A stretch of DNA of 64,000 nt from Salinicoccus sp. RF5. GTDB lineage: Bacteria; Bacillota; Bacilli; Staphylococcales; Salinicoccaceae. The position numbers and the translations under genes were made by a program. Location: NCBI RefSeq assembly GCF_020786625.1, contig NZ_JAJGRC010000001.1, positions 496,001 through 560,000 of the forward strand, given 5' to 3'. Of the stretch, positions 10,912-21,342 are shown piece after piece. Numbering within the stretch: the first letter of the stretch is position 1; every line of letters starts with the position of its first letter. A model generated the notes under the pieces. The model saw only the letters and a list, made by a program, of their open reading frames with translations. It made no database searches and had not been told where the DNA came from.

Positions 10912-11778
10912 CTATTGGAAAATATCCACTTTTTCGTGCAGGCAGCCGGATACGCTGGCGAGGGCATCGACAATGCGGTCGGCGTCCTCCTCCCTGCATA
11001 GTGTGAGGAGGGAGGGCCCTGCGCCGCTGATGACAGTCGCATAGGCCCCTTCCGAAAGCGTAATCCGTCTGATGTCCCCGTATTCTGCAATCAGTGACTC
11101 ACGGTATGGTTCATGGAGGCGGTCAGACATCATCAGCTCACCCATCGATCGATAGTCGCTGTTCATGATGGACAGCAGCATGACATTGTTGATGGCATTC
11201 TGGCTGACCGCATCCGCCCGTGAATATGAAGTGGGGAGTGCCGCACGTGCTTCTCCCGTATCGATCTCGTATGGCGGGACGCTCACGATGGCCGCAAGAC
11301 CATCAAGCGTCAATGTATGGTAATGGAGGTCTCCGTCGTTGTAGTATCCGACGAACAGCCCTCCGGTCACGGCCGGTCCGACATTGTCGGGATGCCCTTC
11401 AAATCCACTGCCGCACTTGACCTTGTCGAAATCGCTCAGTCCGAGCCGGCAGAAATGGTCCGCAAGTTCGACCCCGGCGATGATTGCCGAGGCGGAACTG
11501 CCCATGCCGTGGGTCAGCGGGATTTCACTGGACATCTTTATCTTGAGGGGCGGGAGCGTTTCGCCGTACTCCTCTGCAACCTGGATGGCGGTAGCCACGA
11601 CGAGGTTCTCTTCATCGGCAGGCAGGGCTTCAAGGAAATCATCCTGAAAGACGACTTCGAAACGGCCGCTCTCCTCCGCTTCGATCTTGAGGAACTTTCC
11701 TAGTGCGAGTCCCATCGAGTCGAATCCCGGCCCGAGATTCGCACTCGTTGCCGGCACCCTAAACTGATGGGCTGGCAT
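10912..11778 (-). CDS. thrB: Homoserine kinase
   Basis: 288 residues, GHMP kinase family. N-terminal [22 protein letters not shown] loop [18 protein letters not shown], and C-terminal [12 protein letters not shown]. It phosphorylates homoserine for ThrC. The ATG at 11778 gives a normal N-terminus and overlaps the end of thrC by 20 bases; the longer open frame upstream is thrC sequence in another frame. The ribosome site is weak, consistent with translational coupling to thrC. Confidence 0.94.
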   Translation of the reverse strand: MPAHQFRVPATSANLGPGFDSMGLALGKFLKIEAEESGRFEVVFQDDFLEALPADEENLVVATAIQVAEEYGETLPPLKIKMSSEIPLTHGMGSSASAIIAGVELADHFCRLGLSDFDKVKCGSGFEGHPDNVGPAVTGGLFVGYYNDGDLHYHTLTLDGLAAIVSVPPYEIDTGEARAALPTSYSRADAVSQNAINNVMLLSIMNSDYRSMGELMMSDRLHEPYRESLIAEYGDIRRITLSEGAYATVISGAGPSLLTLCREEDADRIVDALASVSGCLHEKVDIFQ

Positions 11779-12841
11779 CTTTTGATATGCTTTCGATATA
11801 TTCGATGATCTGGTCCTCGTCATTCGGCAGCACCTTCGGCTTCTGTGTAATCTGTTCGATTGCGGTTTCCGGATCCTTCAGTCCGTTTCCTGTAAGGACG
11901 GTCACGACTGTGGAGCCCTTTTCTATCTTCCCATTCTCGAGAGAGCGGATCATGCCGGCGACACTTGCATTGGAGCCGGGTTCTGCAAAGATGCCTTCGG
12001 TCCCTGCGAGGAGCTCATAGGCCGAAAGGATCTCATCATCGGTGACCGATTCGATCATGCCGCCGGATTCATCCCTGGCCGCCACAGCAAGCGACCAGCT
12101 TGCAGGATTGCCGATGCGGATGGCGGTTGCCACGGTTTCAGGCTGGGCGACGATCTCATCATTGACGATGGCCGCCGCCCCTTCCGCTTCAAAGCCATAC
12201 ATCTTGGGGCGTCCGCAGGATTTCTTTTCATCGTATTCCTTGAAGCCCTTCCAATATGCGGAGATGTTGCCTGCATTCCCGACCGGGATGGTGAGGTAGT
12301 CCGGCGCCTTGCCGAGCACATCGACGATTTCAAATGCCGCCGTCTTCTGCCCCTCAAGCCTGTACGGGTTGACCGAATTGACGAGGGTGATGTCATCCTT
12401 CTCCTCGGCGATGCGGCGGACGATCTTGAGCGCTTCGTCGAAGTTGCCCTCGATGGAGACGATCTTTGCGCCATACATCATCGCCTGCGCCAGTTTGCCG
12501 AGGGCGATCTTGCCTTCCGGAATGACGACGATGGTGTTGAGCCCCGCTCTTGAGGCGTAGGCTGCAGCCGAGGCGGATGTATTGCCTGTCGACGCGCAGA
12601 TGACGGTGTGCGCCCCCGCTTCCTTCGCCTTCGCCACGGCCATGACCATGCCGCGATCCTTGAAGGAGCCTGTCGGATTCACCCCTTCTACTTTTGCATA
12701 GAGGTCTGCTCCATACTTTTCACTCAGCGTATCAAGGCGGATGAGCGGTGTATCCCCTTCATGCAGCGTCAATTTCGGTGTTTCTCCGGTGACGGGGAGC
12801 AGCTCACTGTATTCTTTGATCAAGCCTTGCCAATTTGCCAT
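11759..12841 (-). CDS. thrC: Threonine synthase
   Basis: 360 residues, fold type II PLP enzyme. The PLP lysine lies in [18 protein letters not shown], and the phosphate-binding loop is [14 protein letters not shown]. It converts O-phosphohomoserine to threonine. Second gene of hom-thrC-thrB; it starts 4 bases after the hom stop. Confidence 0.95.
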   Translation of the reverse strand: MANWQGLIKEYSELLPVTGETPKLTLHEGDTPLIRLDTLSEKYGADLYAKVEGVNPTGSFKDRGMVMAVAKAKEAGAHTVICASTGNTSASAAAYASRAGLNTIVVIPEGKIALGKLAQAMMYGAKIVSIEGNFDEALKIVRRIAEEKDDITLVNSVNPYRLEGQKTAAFEIVDVLGKAPDYLTIPVGNAGNISAYWKGFKEYDEKKSCGRPKMYGFEAEGAAAIVNDEIVAQPETVATAIRIGNPASWSLAVAARDESGGMIESVTDDEILSAYELLAGTEGIFAEPGSNASVAGMIRSLENGKIEKGSTVVTVLTGNGLKDPETAIEQITQKPKVLPNDEDQIIEYIESISKDASPSV

Positions 12842-12845
12842 GCTA

Positions 12846-14063
12846 TCAATCTCCTTCTACCTGATATATTGCTTCAATGCCGAAATTCTGGTCCTGCTTC
12901 AGCTGTTCGAGCTGATCCGGATCGATCGGTGATGTGATCACCGTCGTCTCCGCTCCTGGATCCAATACACTGTATTCGACCTTCAGGCCAGCAAGATGCT
13001 TCTTCAAGGCGACCGCTTCTGCGGCGAAGCGAATGAAATACTTGTGGCTCGACTGCGACGGCTTCACTGACGCCGTCTGCTGCGGCGTGAGGTTGAACTG
13101 CTTCCTCCCGGCGTTCCGCCAGCAGTTGATCAAGTCCGACACGACGGCCGATGCCGTTTCCTTTCCGCCCGCACCCGGGCCGTAGAACATCGTCTCCCCG
13201 ACTGCATTGCCGTTTACATATACTGCGTTCTTTTCATACCCGACCGAGGACAGCTGATGATCGGATGGCAGGAACACGGGCGCCACTTCCACCGACATGC
13301 CCTGGTCGTCAAACTCACTCTTCCCTACAAGCTTCAGTATCAGCCCTTCCTTCTTGGCTGTCTCTATATCCTTCAGTTCAACATTGTTGATGCCTGTAAC
13401 TGGAACCTCGTCGATATCGACCTTGCGGTCGTAGGCCAATCGGGACAGGAGGACGATCTTGCGCTGGGCGTCGAAGCCGCCCACATCATTTGTAGGGTCA
13501 GCTTCAGCATACCCCTTATCCTGCGATTCCTTCAATGCCTTTTCATAATCCCAGCCATCGTTCGTCATCTTGGTCAGGATATAGTTCGTCGTGCCATTCA
13601 GAATGCCCATGACCTTATGTATCTCATTGGCGTTCAGACCGTGTTCGATGGCATGCAGGATCGGTATGCCGCCAGCCACACTTGCTTCATAAAGCAGCCT
13701 CGCATCATTTTCATTCGCAACTTCGGTCAGTTCATCGATATATTTGGCAAGCATATCCTTGTTCGCACTGATGACATGGATGCCCTTTTCGAGGAATCTC
13801 TTGAGGATATCCCGTGTATCTTCCATGCCGCCCATCACTTCTATGACGGCATCTATATCATCCGCTCGATACAGATCAGTGATGTCATCGGTCAGCTTCA
13901 CATTCGTCAGGTCAACATCCCGTTCCTTGTCGATGTTGTTGACGAAGACGTGGCTGATCGTTACATCTTCACCCATCAGTCCTGAGATCTTGCTTTTATT
14001 CATTAGGAGCACTTCAACGACTCCGCAGCCGACTGTGCCCATTCCAAGTATTGCCAAATTCAT
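12846..14063 (-). CDS. hom: Homoserine dehydrogenase
   Basis: 405 residues. NAD(P) loop [14 protein letters not shown] at the N-terminus, catalytic region [38 protein letters not shown], and a C-terminal ACT-like regulatory part ([17 protein letters not shown]). It reduces aspartate semialdehyde to homoserine. First gene of the threonine operon, divergent from the aspartate kinase gene. The C-terminal ACT domain suggests feedback control by threonine, as in the family. Confidence 0.95.
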   Translation of the reverse strand: MNLAILGMGTVGCGVVEVLLMNKSKISGLMGEDVTISHVFVNNIDKERDVDLTNVKLTDDITDLYRADDIDAVIEVMGGMEDTRDILKRFLEKGIHVISANKDMLAKYIDELTEVANENDARLLYEASVAGGIPILHAIEHGLNANEIHKVMGILNGTTNYILTKMTNDGWDYEKALKESQDKGYAEADPTNDVGGFDAQRKIVLLSRLAYDRKVDIDEVPVTGINNVELKDIETAKKEGLILKLVGKSEFDDQGMSVEVAPVFLPSDHQLSSVGYEKNAVYVNGNAVGETMFYGPGAGGKETASAVVSDLINCWRNAGRKQFNLTPQQTASVKPSQSSHKYFIRFAAEAVALKKHLAGLKVEYSVLDPGAETTVITSPIDPDQLEQLKQDQNFGIEAIYQVEGD

Positions 14064-14105
14064 ATCGCAAACACCCTCCTGTATCTTTTCTTCGTATAAG
14101 ATTAT

Positions 14106-14134
14106 ATATTAGAGAGAAAAGTTCAAAAATTCAA
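14106..14134 (-). promoter_or_regulatory. Promoter of the hom-thrC-thrB operon
   Basis: -35 TTGAAT (14129-14134), 17 bases, -10 TAATAT (14106-14111), in the 150-base divergent region. The gap is too short for a lysine riboswitch plus two promoters and I see no riboswitch motifs in it. Confidence 0.6.
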
Positions 14135-14213
14135 GAAATAATTTAAAAAAAGGTACACAAGTTTTATTATTTCATGTAATATTGTTTTTAAAATTCAGAA
14201 ATGAGGGTGTGAG

Positions 14214-15581
14214 ATGATGAAAGTTGTGAAGTTTGGAGGGAGCTCCCTAAGCGATTCCCATCAGGTCAGAAAAGTGGCCGATATAATAAAAAGTGATGCC
14301 GAACGGCGGATTGCTGTCGTCTCGGCCCCAGGAAAGCGGTTCAGTGAGGATACTAAGGTCACGGACATGCTGATTGCCCTGCACGCGAACAAGACGGCAG
14401 GGTTCGACACCAAAGAGGCGATCGACCGGATCATCGACAGGTTCTCCTCGATCATCAACGACCTCGGCATCGACCAGGACTTGCTTGGTCAATACCGGAC
14501 GACCCTGAACAGCTATCTTGATGACATAAAGGAGGAAGACCGGCTTCTGGATGCACTGAAGTCCTGCGGGGAAGATTTCAATGCCCAGCTGTTGAGTGCC
14601 TACCTGAACAAGATCGGCGTGGATGCCGAATATATGTCACCGAAGGAAGCAGGCATCCTGGTGACAGATGAGCCTTCCAATGCCCAACTGATCGAGTCAT
14701 CCTACGAGCGGCTGAACAGGCTGAAGGATGCGCCGCACGTGATCGTCATCCCCGGCTTCTTCGGATATTCTGAAAACAACCAGATCGTCACCTTCCCGAG
14801 AGGCGGATCAGACATCACCGGGGCCATCGTGGCGAGGGGCGTCGAAGCCGACCTGTATGAAAACTTCACGGATGTCAGCTTCATCTATTCTGCACATCCG
14901 GGGCTTATAGATGAACCGCATGCAATCAAGGAAATCACGTACCGCGAGATGCGTGAGCTCTCCTATGCAGGCTTCGGGGTCTTCCACGACGAGGCGCTTG
15001 CTCCGGTATACAAGAAGAAGATTCCGATCATGATAAGGAATACGAACGACCCTGAGGTTGAAGGGACGAAGATCGTCTCCGAACGGGAGTTCATCCCTGA
15101 AATGCCGGTCATCGGCATCAGCTGTGATGAAGGGTTCACTTCAATCACCATGAACAAATACCTGATGAACCGGGAGATTGGATTCACGCGTCGGCTTCTC
15201 CAGATCTTAGAAGACCACTGCCTCTCTTACGAACATATCCCGTCCGGGATCGACAACCTCTCCATCATACTCAGGTCCAGACAGTTCGAAGGAAATACAA
15301 AGCTCGAAGAGGTGATGGCCGACATCAACGATAAGTTGGAACCGGAGTCCATGTATGTTGAGGATGACCTTGTACTGCTCGTCATCGTGGGCGAAGGCAT
15401 GAAGGAGCACATCGGCATCGCGACCAAGACGACGACTGCGCTGAGCGATAATGGGGTCAACATCAGCATGATCAACCAGGGTGCATCCGAAATCAGCATG
15501 ATGTTCGCAATTGCCTTGGAAGATGAAGAAAAGGCACTTCGTGCCATCTACAGCAATTATTTCAGCGGAGTGAAAGTGTAA
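14214..15581 (+). CDS. lysC: Aspartate kinase
   Basis: 455 residues. N-terminal KFGGSSLSD and the RGGSDITGAIVARG motif are the substrate and ATP-binding sites; two ACT domains follow (VIGISCDEGFTSITM and LVIVGEGMKEHIGIATKTTTALSDNGVNI). Monofunctional aspartokinase of the YclM/AKIII length class. It feeds the aspartate pathway, and its place divergent from hom-thrC-thrB suggests it serves threonine (and possibly lysine) synthesis. ATGATG gives two possible starts 3 bases apart behind GAGGGTG. Confidence 0.93.
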   Translation: MMKVVKFGGSSLSDSHQVRKVADIIKSDAERRIAVVSAPGKRFSEDTKVTDMLIALHANKTAGFDTKEAIDRIIDRFSSIINDLGIDQDLLGQYRTTLNSYLDDIKEEDRLLDALKSCGEDFNAQLLSAYLNKIGVDAEYMSPKEAGILVTDEPSNAQLIESSYERLNRLKDAPHVIVIPGFFGYSENNQIVTFPRGGSDITGAIVARGVEADLYENFTDVSFIYSAHPGLIDEPHAIKEITYREMRELSYAGFGVFHDEALAPVYKKKIPIMIRNTNDPEVEGTKIVSEREFIPEMPVIGISCDEGFTSITMNKYLMNREIGFTRRLLQILEDHCLSYEHIPSGIDNLSIILRSRQFEGNTKLEEVMADINDKLEPESMYVEDDLVLLVIVGEGMKEHIGIATKTTTALSDNGVNISMINQGASEISMMFAIALEDEEKALRAIYSNYFSGVKV

Positions 15582-15662
15582 TTCTGGCATTCAAATGGAT
15601 GAATGATTCCTTCTCACAGGGTATACTGGTATGAAGAGATACTGGAATATGGGAGGGCCAGA

Positions 15663-17345
15663 ATGATATTTGAAAAAAGACTACAGCATATTAAGAGGTA
15701 CAGGGAGATTGCCCTCGCCTTCTCGAAGAGCGGCTTCGGCTATATCGTCGAGGAGCTTGGCCTGGATGAAGTGCTATCCCTGCCGAAGCGTCTCCTGATG
15801 AAGCAGGATTCGGAACACGTCGAGAAGACGCGGGGGGAACGCATCCGGCTGTTCCTTGAAGAGATGGGGCCGACTTTCGTCAAAATCGGGCAGGTGGCGA
15901 GCACCCGTCCCGATCTCGTGCCGGAAGACATCATCAATGAACTTTCGAAGTTGCAGAGCCACGTCCCCCCCTTCCCCTATGAGGAAGTGGAGACGCTCAT
16001 GGAAGAGTCGCTCGGTGCACGTGTCAGTGATATCTTCGACACCCTGGAACACAAGGCAATCGGATCAGCCTCCATCGGCCAGGTACACAGGGGTGTCCTG
16101 ACAACTGGAGAAGCAGTGGCCGTCAAAGTTCAGCGTCCAAACATCGAAAAGATCGTACGTAATGACCTTGAAATCCTCCACAATCTGGCGATGATGGCGG
16201 AATCAAGGCTTGAATGGGCACGCCAGTACCAGCTGATGGACATGATTGAAGAGTTCAGCAGAGCCATCATAGATGAACTGGATTATACGATAGAGGGCCG
16301 GAATACCGAAAAGATCGGCAGACAGTTCAAAGATGATGAAACCGTCCACATCCCGGCGATATTTTGGGATGTGACCACGAAGAATGTTCTGGTCATGGAA
16401 TACATCGACGGCATTGGAATCAGTGATTTCGATGCCATCGACCAAAATGGATATTCCAGGGAACGCCTTGCCGAGCGGCTCACCCACGCCATCTTCCATC
16501 AGATATTGATTGAAGGTTTCTTCCACGGCGACCCGCACCCCGGCAACATCACCATTATGGAGGATGAGGTCATCGGCTTCATGGATTTCGGGATGGTAGG
16601 TAAGATGACAAAGGAGATGAAGGCCAATTTCGGTTCGCTCCTGATCGCGATGATGAGGAAGGATGCAGACGGCGTCGTCAGGGCCATCACCCGTATGGGC
16701 GTCGTCCCCGACGAAGTGGATATGAAGGCATTGAAGAAGGATGCTGAACTGCTCCGCGACAAATACTATGACATACCCCTCAGCCGCATGAACCTTGGCG
16801 AGGCGGTACAGGACATCTTCGACATCGCCAATACGCACCGTATAAAGCTGCCGACCGATTTCACCATGCTCGGCAAGACGATCCTCACACTCGAGAGCAT
16901 CGTCCGTCAGCTCGACCCTGATTTCAGCATCGTCGATGTAGCAGAACCATTCGGCAGACAACTGCTCAAGGAACGGTACAATCCGAAGAATATTTCCGAC
17001 CGGGCATGGCACCAATGGCTCGACTTCAGCGATGACCTGCAGGACACCTCCCATAACCTCCATGAATTTTCCAAAGGACTGAAGAAGAAGAAGGTGCCGG
17101 TCGAACTAGAGCTGCGGCGCAGTGAACAGTTCATGAAGCGGCTGGATCGGCTCGGCAACAGACTGTCCTTCAGTATCGTCCTGCTTTCCTTCAGCATCAT
17201 CATGGTCGGGCTGATCATCAGTTCGGCCCTCTCGGACCAGACCAATGTAATCTTAAGCATTCCTGCTGTTGAAATAGGCTCCGTAGTCGCCCTCATTATG
17301 TTCATCGGAATGATCTATTCGATATTCCGATCGGGAAGATTCTAA
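15663..17345 (+). CDS. ABC1/AarF (UbiB) family protein kinase-like protein
   Basis: 560 residues. It has the UbiB-specific KxGQ-type segment GPTFVKIGQVASTRPDLVP, the A-rich-loop equivalent ASIGQVHRG, the catalytic HGDPHPGN, and DFGMVG, so all key residues are in place. Two membrane helices close the C-terminus (about residues 500-550). Family members bind ATP and support quinone or other lipid metabolism. Firmicutes use menaquinone, so the precise role here is unknown. The ATG at 15663 has GGGAGGG 5 bases upstream; a longer frame from 15603 lacks a site. Confidence 0.9.
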   Translation: MIFEKRLQHIKRYREIALAFSKSGFGYIVEELGLDEVLSLPKRLLMKQDSEHVEKTRGERIRLFLEEMGPTFVKIGQVASTRPDLVPEDIINELSKLQSHVPPFPYEEVETLMEESLGARVSDIFDTLEHKAIGSASIGQVHRGVLTTGEAVAVKVQRPNIEKIVRNDLEILHNLAMMAESRLEWARQYQLMDMIEEFSRAIIDELDYTIEGRNTEKIGRQFKDDETVHIPAIFWDVTTKNVLVMEYIDGIGISDFDAIDQNGYSRERLAERLTHAIFHQILIEGFFHGDPHPGNITIMEDEVIGFMDFGMVGKMTKEMKANFGSLLIAMMRKDADGVVRAITRMGVVPDEVDMKALKKDAELLRDKYYDIPLSRMNLGEAVQDIFDIANTHRIKLPTDFTMLGKTILTLESIVRQLDPDFSIVDVAEPFGRQLLKERYNPKNISDRAWHQWLDFSDDLQDTSHNLHEFSKGLKKKKVPVELELRRSEQFMKRLDRLGNRLSFSIVLLSFSIIMVGLIISSALSDQTNVILSIPAVEIGSVVALIMFIGMIYSIFRSGRF

Positions 17346-17351
17346 AAAAAA

Positions 17352-17377
17352 CGTTGGAGATCACATGATCTCCAACG
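17352..17377. terminator. Bidirectional terminator between the UbiB-like gene and cymR
   Basis: A 12-base perfect stem (arm CGTTGGAGATCA) with a 2-base centre, flanked by A and T runs on both sides so it serves both converging genes. Confidence 0.9.
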
Positions 17378-17381
17378 TTTT

Positions 17382-17798
17382 TTAGATATAGAACATATAG
17401 TCATCCACTTCGTCCTCATCGTGGTTGATCATGTCCTGCAGCGAAGTATGGTCAAGCACATCCCTCAGGGCATCCCTGATGCGGCGCCACAGATAGCGTT
17501 CCGTATCCGTGTCCTTGTCGTCACCCTCGACGGCGACGATGTTCTCCTCAAGCGTCCTGAATATCTTACCTACCGTAATTTCATCCGGCGAAAAGTTGAG
17601 TTCATAGCCGCCGTACGCACCCCGTGTACTTTTGACCAGTTCCGCCTTCTTCAGGTTGGCCACTATCTGTTCCAGGTAGAGGTCGCTGATGCCCCGCTCT
17701 TCTGCAACCGACTTGACGCTCCGTTTCTTCCCTCCATAATTTCTGGCCAATGCCAGCATGAAGTAGAGTCCATATCTTCCTCTTGTAGAGATTTTCAT
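17382..17798 (-). CDS. cymR: Rrf2 family transcriptional regulator CymR
   Basis: 138 residues. N-terminal MKISTRGRYGLYFMLALA and winged-helix VKSVAEERGISDLYLEQIVANLKKAELVKSTRGAYGGYEL are the Rrf2 signature. It has no cysteines of the IscR Fe-S type in the mid-region, consistent with CymR, the repressor of cysteine metabolism that works with CysK. Placement beside rarA is the usual one, though here the two are divergent. Confidence 0.9.
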   Translation of the reverse strand: MKISTRGRYGLYFMLALARNYGGKKRSVKSVAEERGISDLYLEQIVANLKKAELVKSTRGAYGGYELNFSPDEITVGKIFRTLEENIVAVEGDDKDTDTERYLWRRIRDALRDVLDHTSLQDMINHDEDEVDDYMFYI

Positions 17799-17874
17799 AA
17801 AACACCTCGTAGTTTAAGTTCATTTATAATTATAGTAGTATTAAATATACCATAACTCTGAAACAGGTGAAAAT

Positions 17875-19143
17875 ATGTCAACTCAACCATTAAGCTACAG
17901 GATGCGTCCGAAGACGATTGACGAAATACTCGGACAGTCGCACCTCGTCGGCGAAAACAGCATCATCAGAAGGATGGTCAAGGCGAGAAGGCTTTCCTCC
18001 ATGATCCTCTATGGACCGCCGGGCATCGGCAAGACGAGCATAGCCAGCGCCATCGCAGGATCCACGAACTACAAGTTCAGGACACTCAATGCCGTAACGA
18101 ACACCAAGAAGGATATGCAGGCAGTCGCCGAGGAAGGGAAGATGAGCGGCAGCGTCATCCTCCTCCTCGACGAGATCCACCGTTTGGACAAGGCGAAGCA
18201 GGACTTTCTGCTTCCACACCTTGAGAATGGGAACATCATACTGATCGGCGCCACGACCTCCAACCCCTATCACGCGATCAATCCGGCCATACGGAGCCGG
18301 TGCCAGATATTCGAACTGGAACTGCTCGACCCGGACGATGTAAGGGAAGCACTTGAGCGTGCCATCGGAGATGCATCGCGCGGCCTCGGGGACATCAACC
18401 TGGAAATTTCCGATGAGGCGATCGGCTACCTCTCCCACACCAGCCAAGGAGATGTAAGAAGTGCACTGAATGCACTGGAACTTGCTGCGCTCAGCACAGA
18501 GAAGAATTCCGAGGGCGTCACGGTCATCGGTATTGAAGATGCCAAGGCATGCATGCAGAAATCGGATCTTCTGTATGATAAGGATGGCGATCAACACTAT
18601 GATGTCATGAGTGCCTTCCAGAAATCGATCCGCGGCAGTGATGTGGACGCAGCACTCCACTACCTCGCCCGGCTCGTTGAAGCAGGCGACCTCGTCACCA
18701 TCGCAAGGCGCCTTCTCGTCATCAGCTATGAAGATATCGGCCTCGCCAATCCTCAGCTTGCTTCACGCACACTCGATGCCATCGTCTCTGCTGAACGCCT
18801 CGGATTTCCGGAAGCACGCATTCCCCTCTCGCAGGCCGTCATCGAGCTTTCCCTGTCACCGAAATCGAACAGTGCCATCAAGAGTATCGACGGGGCCTTA
18901 TCAGATATAAGGAAAAAGAAGACGGGCGCCATTCCGAAGCATCTGAAGGACAGCCACTACAAAAGTGCCGAGAAGCTTGGAAATGGCATCGGCTATAAAT
19001 ATCCGCATAATTATCCGAACCACGTGGTCAGTCAGCAATATCTGCCAGACCCCCTCAAAAATGCCGCCTATTACCAGACATCGGATGTCTCAAAGTATGA
19101 AAAACAGCTTGCCGACATATACGACAAGCTTAAAAAATTATAA
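17875..19143 (+). CDS. rarA: Replication-associated recombination protein RarA (MgsA)
   Basis: 422 residues. AAA+ ATPase with Walker [12 protein letters not shown] (about residue 45), Walker [18 protein letters not shown], sensor [19 protein letters not shown], and the C-terminal MgsA tetramerisation domain ([50 protein letters not shown]). It acts at stalled replication forks. Divergent from cymR. Confidence 0.95.
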   Translation: MSTQPLSYRMRPKTIDEILGQSHLVGENSIIRRMVKARRLSSMILYGPPGIGKTSIASAIAGSTNYKFRTLNAVTNTKKDMQAVAEEGKMSGSVILLLDEIHRLDKAKQDFLLPHLENGNIILIGATTSNPYHAINPAIRSRCQIFELELLDPDDVREALERAIGDASRGLGDINLEISDEAIGYLSHTSQGDVRSALNALELAALSTEKNSEGVTVIGIEDAKACMQKSDLLYDKDGDQHYDVMSAFQKSIRGSDVDAALHYLARLVEAGDLVTIARRLLVISYEDIGLANPQLASRTLDAIVSAERLGFPEARIPLSQAVIELSLSPKSNSAIKSIDGALSDIRKKKTGAIPKHLKDSHYKSAEKLGNGIGYKYPHNYPNHVVSQQYLPDPLKNAAYYQTSDVSKYEKQLADIYDKLKKL

Positions 19144-19146
19144 AAA

Positions 19147-19181
19147 AATAAGCACCGAATTGTAATAATTCGGTACTTATT
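19147..19181 (+). terminator. Hairpin downstream of rarA
   Basis: A 15-base arm with one mismatch (AATAAGCACCGAATT against AATTCGGTACTTATT). There is no T run after it, so termination may be partial. It directly precedes the 6S RNA 5' stem. Confidence 0.5.
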
Positions 19182-19182
19182 C

Positions 19183-19376
19183 GGAATATCCGAGCTAAAG
19201 CCGTGTGTCATTGTTGATTATTTTGGCCTGCTAAGTGCAGGTGGGTGCCCTGTTCCCTACTCCAAACGTCCTGTCAAGCAGGCATGTTTTTCATAGGAAA
19301 ACCTATCGGGCTCCCGTTTATAAAGGTGTTAGGTCAAAATATAATTCAACACATCACGAACTTCTCAGATATTCCT
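19183..19376 (+). ncRNA. ssrS: 6S RNA
   Basis: A stretch of about 194 bases between rarA and aspS, free of a convincing gene. Its ends pair: GGAATATC-C-GAG (19183-19194) with CTC-A-GATATTCC (19364-19375), one mismatch in 12. The inside has the features of Firmicute 6S RNA: a central stretch ATTGTTGATTATTTTGG, internal GGGTGCCCTGTTCCCTACTCC on the 5' side and CATAGGAAAACCTATCGGGCTCC on the 3' side. 6S RNA imitates an open promoter and sequesters the housekeeping RNA polymerase. A 6S gene near aspS is, from memory, the usual Bacillus/Staphylococcus place. The promoter is not clear. Confidence 0.8.
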
Positions 19377-19405
19377 ATTACCAATATAATAGCACAGGAT
19401 ATCCA

Positions 19406-19431
19406 AAAAAGATAGTAATAAGTATCTTTTT
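19406..19431 (+). terminator. AT-rich hairpin, possible 6S RNA terminator
   Basis: Nine-base stem AAAAAGATA/TATCTTTTT ending in a T run, 30 bases beyond the 6S 3' end. The sequence from here to 19538 shows nothing else I can support. Confidence 0.4.
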
Positions 19432-19538
19432 ATTCTGTGAATTTGAATCACATACTGTATCTGCCCTAGCTGCCATTATTGCGGCTTTTGCATCACGCAT
19501 CCCTCAGTCTGCTCTCCACTCCATATGGAGAAATCCGG

Positions 19539-19579
19539 CCTCCCGCCTTCCACAAAGTGTCCTGTGGAACAGCGGGAGG
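19539..19579 (-). terminator. Hairpin downstream of aspS
   Basis: Strong stem: CCTCCCGC then TTCCACA pair with TGTGGAA then GCGGGAGG across a small internal loop. The T run beyond it is poor. Confidence 0.65.
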
Positions 19580-19584
19580 TTCTT

Positions 19585-21342
19585 CTATTCCTCGATGTCC
19601 ACTTCGATATGCAGTTCCTTGAGCTGTTCACCCGATACCCTGGACGGCGCATTCATCATCAGATCGCTTGCACTGGCGGTCTTCGGGAAGGCAATGACAT
19701 CACGGATGTTATCCGTACCGGCCAGCAGCATGACGAAACGGTCGAAACCATAGGCGATGCCGCCGTGTGGCGGAGCGCCATACTTGAATGCCTCAAGCAG
19801 GAACCCGAACTGTTCGTCGCGCTCTTCATCTGTGAAACCAAGTGCACGGAACATCTTCTCCTGCGTCTCTGCATCATGGATACGGACGGAGCCGCCACCC
19901 AGTTCATAACCATTGAGCACGATGTCATATGCATTCGCGATGACTTCCTCGGGCGCTGTTTCCAGCTTCCCGACATCTTCCGCTTTAGGGGAAGTGAATG
20001 GATGGTGGGCGGCAAAGTAACGGCCTGCCTCCTCATCATATTCGAACAGCGGCCAGTCCGTCACCCATAGGAAGTTGAACTGGCCTTCCGGAATGAGGTC
20101 GAGATCCTTTGCCAGCTTGTTCCTCAAGTTGCCGAGTGATGCATGGACGACCTTTTCCGTATCCGCAACGAAAAGGATGAGGTCTCCGTTTTCAAGTGAG
20201 AGGGTCTCATAAAGTTCCTTTCGATTATCTTCACTGAAGAATTTGGCGATCGGACCGTTCAAGTCGCCCTCCTTCACCTTCAGCCATGCGATGCCCTTCG
20301 CCCCATAGGTCTTCACATATGTCTCCAGCTTGTCGATGTCTTTTCTGGAGAACCGGCTCTCTTCACCTTTAAGGACGATCGCCTTGACCATCCCCCCATT
20401 CTCGACGGCGGAACGGAATACTTTGAAATCGACGGATCTGCTGAAGTCGCTCAAGTCATTGAGTTTGAGGCCGAAGCGCGTATCCGGCTTGTCGACGCCG
20501 TACTCGGCCATCGCCTGGGCATATGTCATCCTCGGCAGAGGCGTCTCGATATCGACGCCCTTGACATCCTTCATCACCTGCGTGATCATTCTTTCATTCA
20601 GTTCGATCATCTGCTCCTGGTCTGTGAACGACATTTCGATATCCACCTGCGTGAACTCGGGCTGCCTGTCCGCCCGTAGGTCCTCATCACGGAAACATTT
20701 TACAATCTGATAGTAGCGCTCCATGCCTGAGAGCATAAGGAGCTGCTTATAGATCTGGGGTGACTGCGGCAGGGCATAGAACTCCCCTTCATGTACACGG
20801 GAAGGCACGAGGTAGTCCCGGGCCCCTTCCGGTGTCGATTTGGACAGGACGGGCGTCTCGATATCGATGAACGTTTCATTGTCCAGGAAGTTCCTGATGC
20901 TGCGGTTGAGCTGGTGACGGAGCTTCAGTATATTCTGCAGCTTAGGCTTCCTGAGGTCGAGATAGCGGTATTTGAGGCGGATATCTTCCGCAATCGACTC
21001 GTCCATGACCTGGAATGGTGGGGTCTCGGCTTTGGACAGCACCTCCACTTCATCGATCAGCAGCTCGATCTTTCCTGTTTCAATGTTGTCGTTAAATTGG
21101 GAAGGGTCCCTCTGCAGCACTTTTCCCGTCACCGCAATGACATACTCGGAACGGATGCGTTCTGCAGTTTCGAGTGCAGCTTTCGACACCTCAGGGTTGA
21201 AGACGACCTGAATGACGCCGGAACGGTCCCTGAGGTCGATGAATATCAGGCCGCCGAGGTCACGTCTCTTCTGGACCCACCCTTTCAGGTGGACACTCTC
21301 TCCTGTCAGTTGTTCTGTGATTTCCGTTGCATATTTTCTCAT
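19585..21342 (-). CDS. aspS: Aspartyl-tRNA synthetase
   Basis: 585 residues, the bacterial long form with an internal GAD domain. N-terminal OB fold ([20 protein letters not shown]), class II motif 2 [23 protein letters not shown], and motif 3 [15 protein letters not shown]. It charges tRNA-Asp. The ATG overlaps the hisS stop by 4 bases, so it is translated as a pair with hisS under the His T-box. Confidence 0.96.
   Translation of the reverse strand: MRKYATEITEQLTGESVHLKGWVQKRRDLGGLIFIDLRDRSGVIQVVFNPEVSKAALETAERIRSEYVIAVTGKVLQRDPSQFNDNIETGKIELLIDEVEVLSKAETPPFQVMDESIAEDIRLKYRYLDLRKPKLQNILKLRHQLNRSIRNFLDNETFIDIETPVLSKSTPEGARDYLVPSRVHEGEFYALPQSPQIYKQLLMLSGMERYYQIVKCFRDEDLRADRQPEFTQVDIEMSFTDQEQMIELNERMITQVMKDVKGVDIETPLPRMTYAQAMAEYGVDKPDTRFGLKLNDLSDFSRSVDFKVFRSAVENGGMVKAIVLKGEESRFSRKDIDKLETYVKTYGAKGIAWLKVKEGDLNGPIAKFFSEDNRKELYETLSLENGDLILFVADTEKVVHASLGNLRNKLAKDLDLIPEGQFNFLWVTDWPLFEYDEEAGRYFAAHHPFTSPKAEDVGKLETAPEEVIANAYDIVLNGYELGGGSVRIHDAETQEKMFRALGFTDEERDEQFGFLLEAFKYGAPPHGGIAYGFDRFVMLLAGTDNIRDVIAFPKTASASDLMMNAPSRVSGEQLKELHIEVDIEE

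Noticed and set aside
14064-14213. Lysine riboswitch before the aspartate kinase gene
   Set aside because: The divergent gap is only 150 bases and shows none of the L-box conserved segments.
19235-19753. Forward-strand open frame of 172 codons
   Set aside because: It crosses the 6S RNA and the aspS terminator and runs antisense into aspS; composition and lack of a ribosome site speak against coding.
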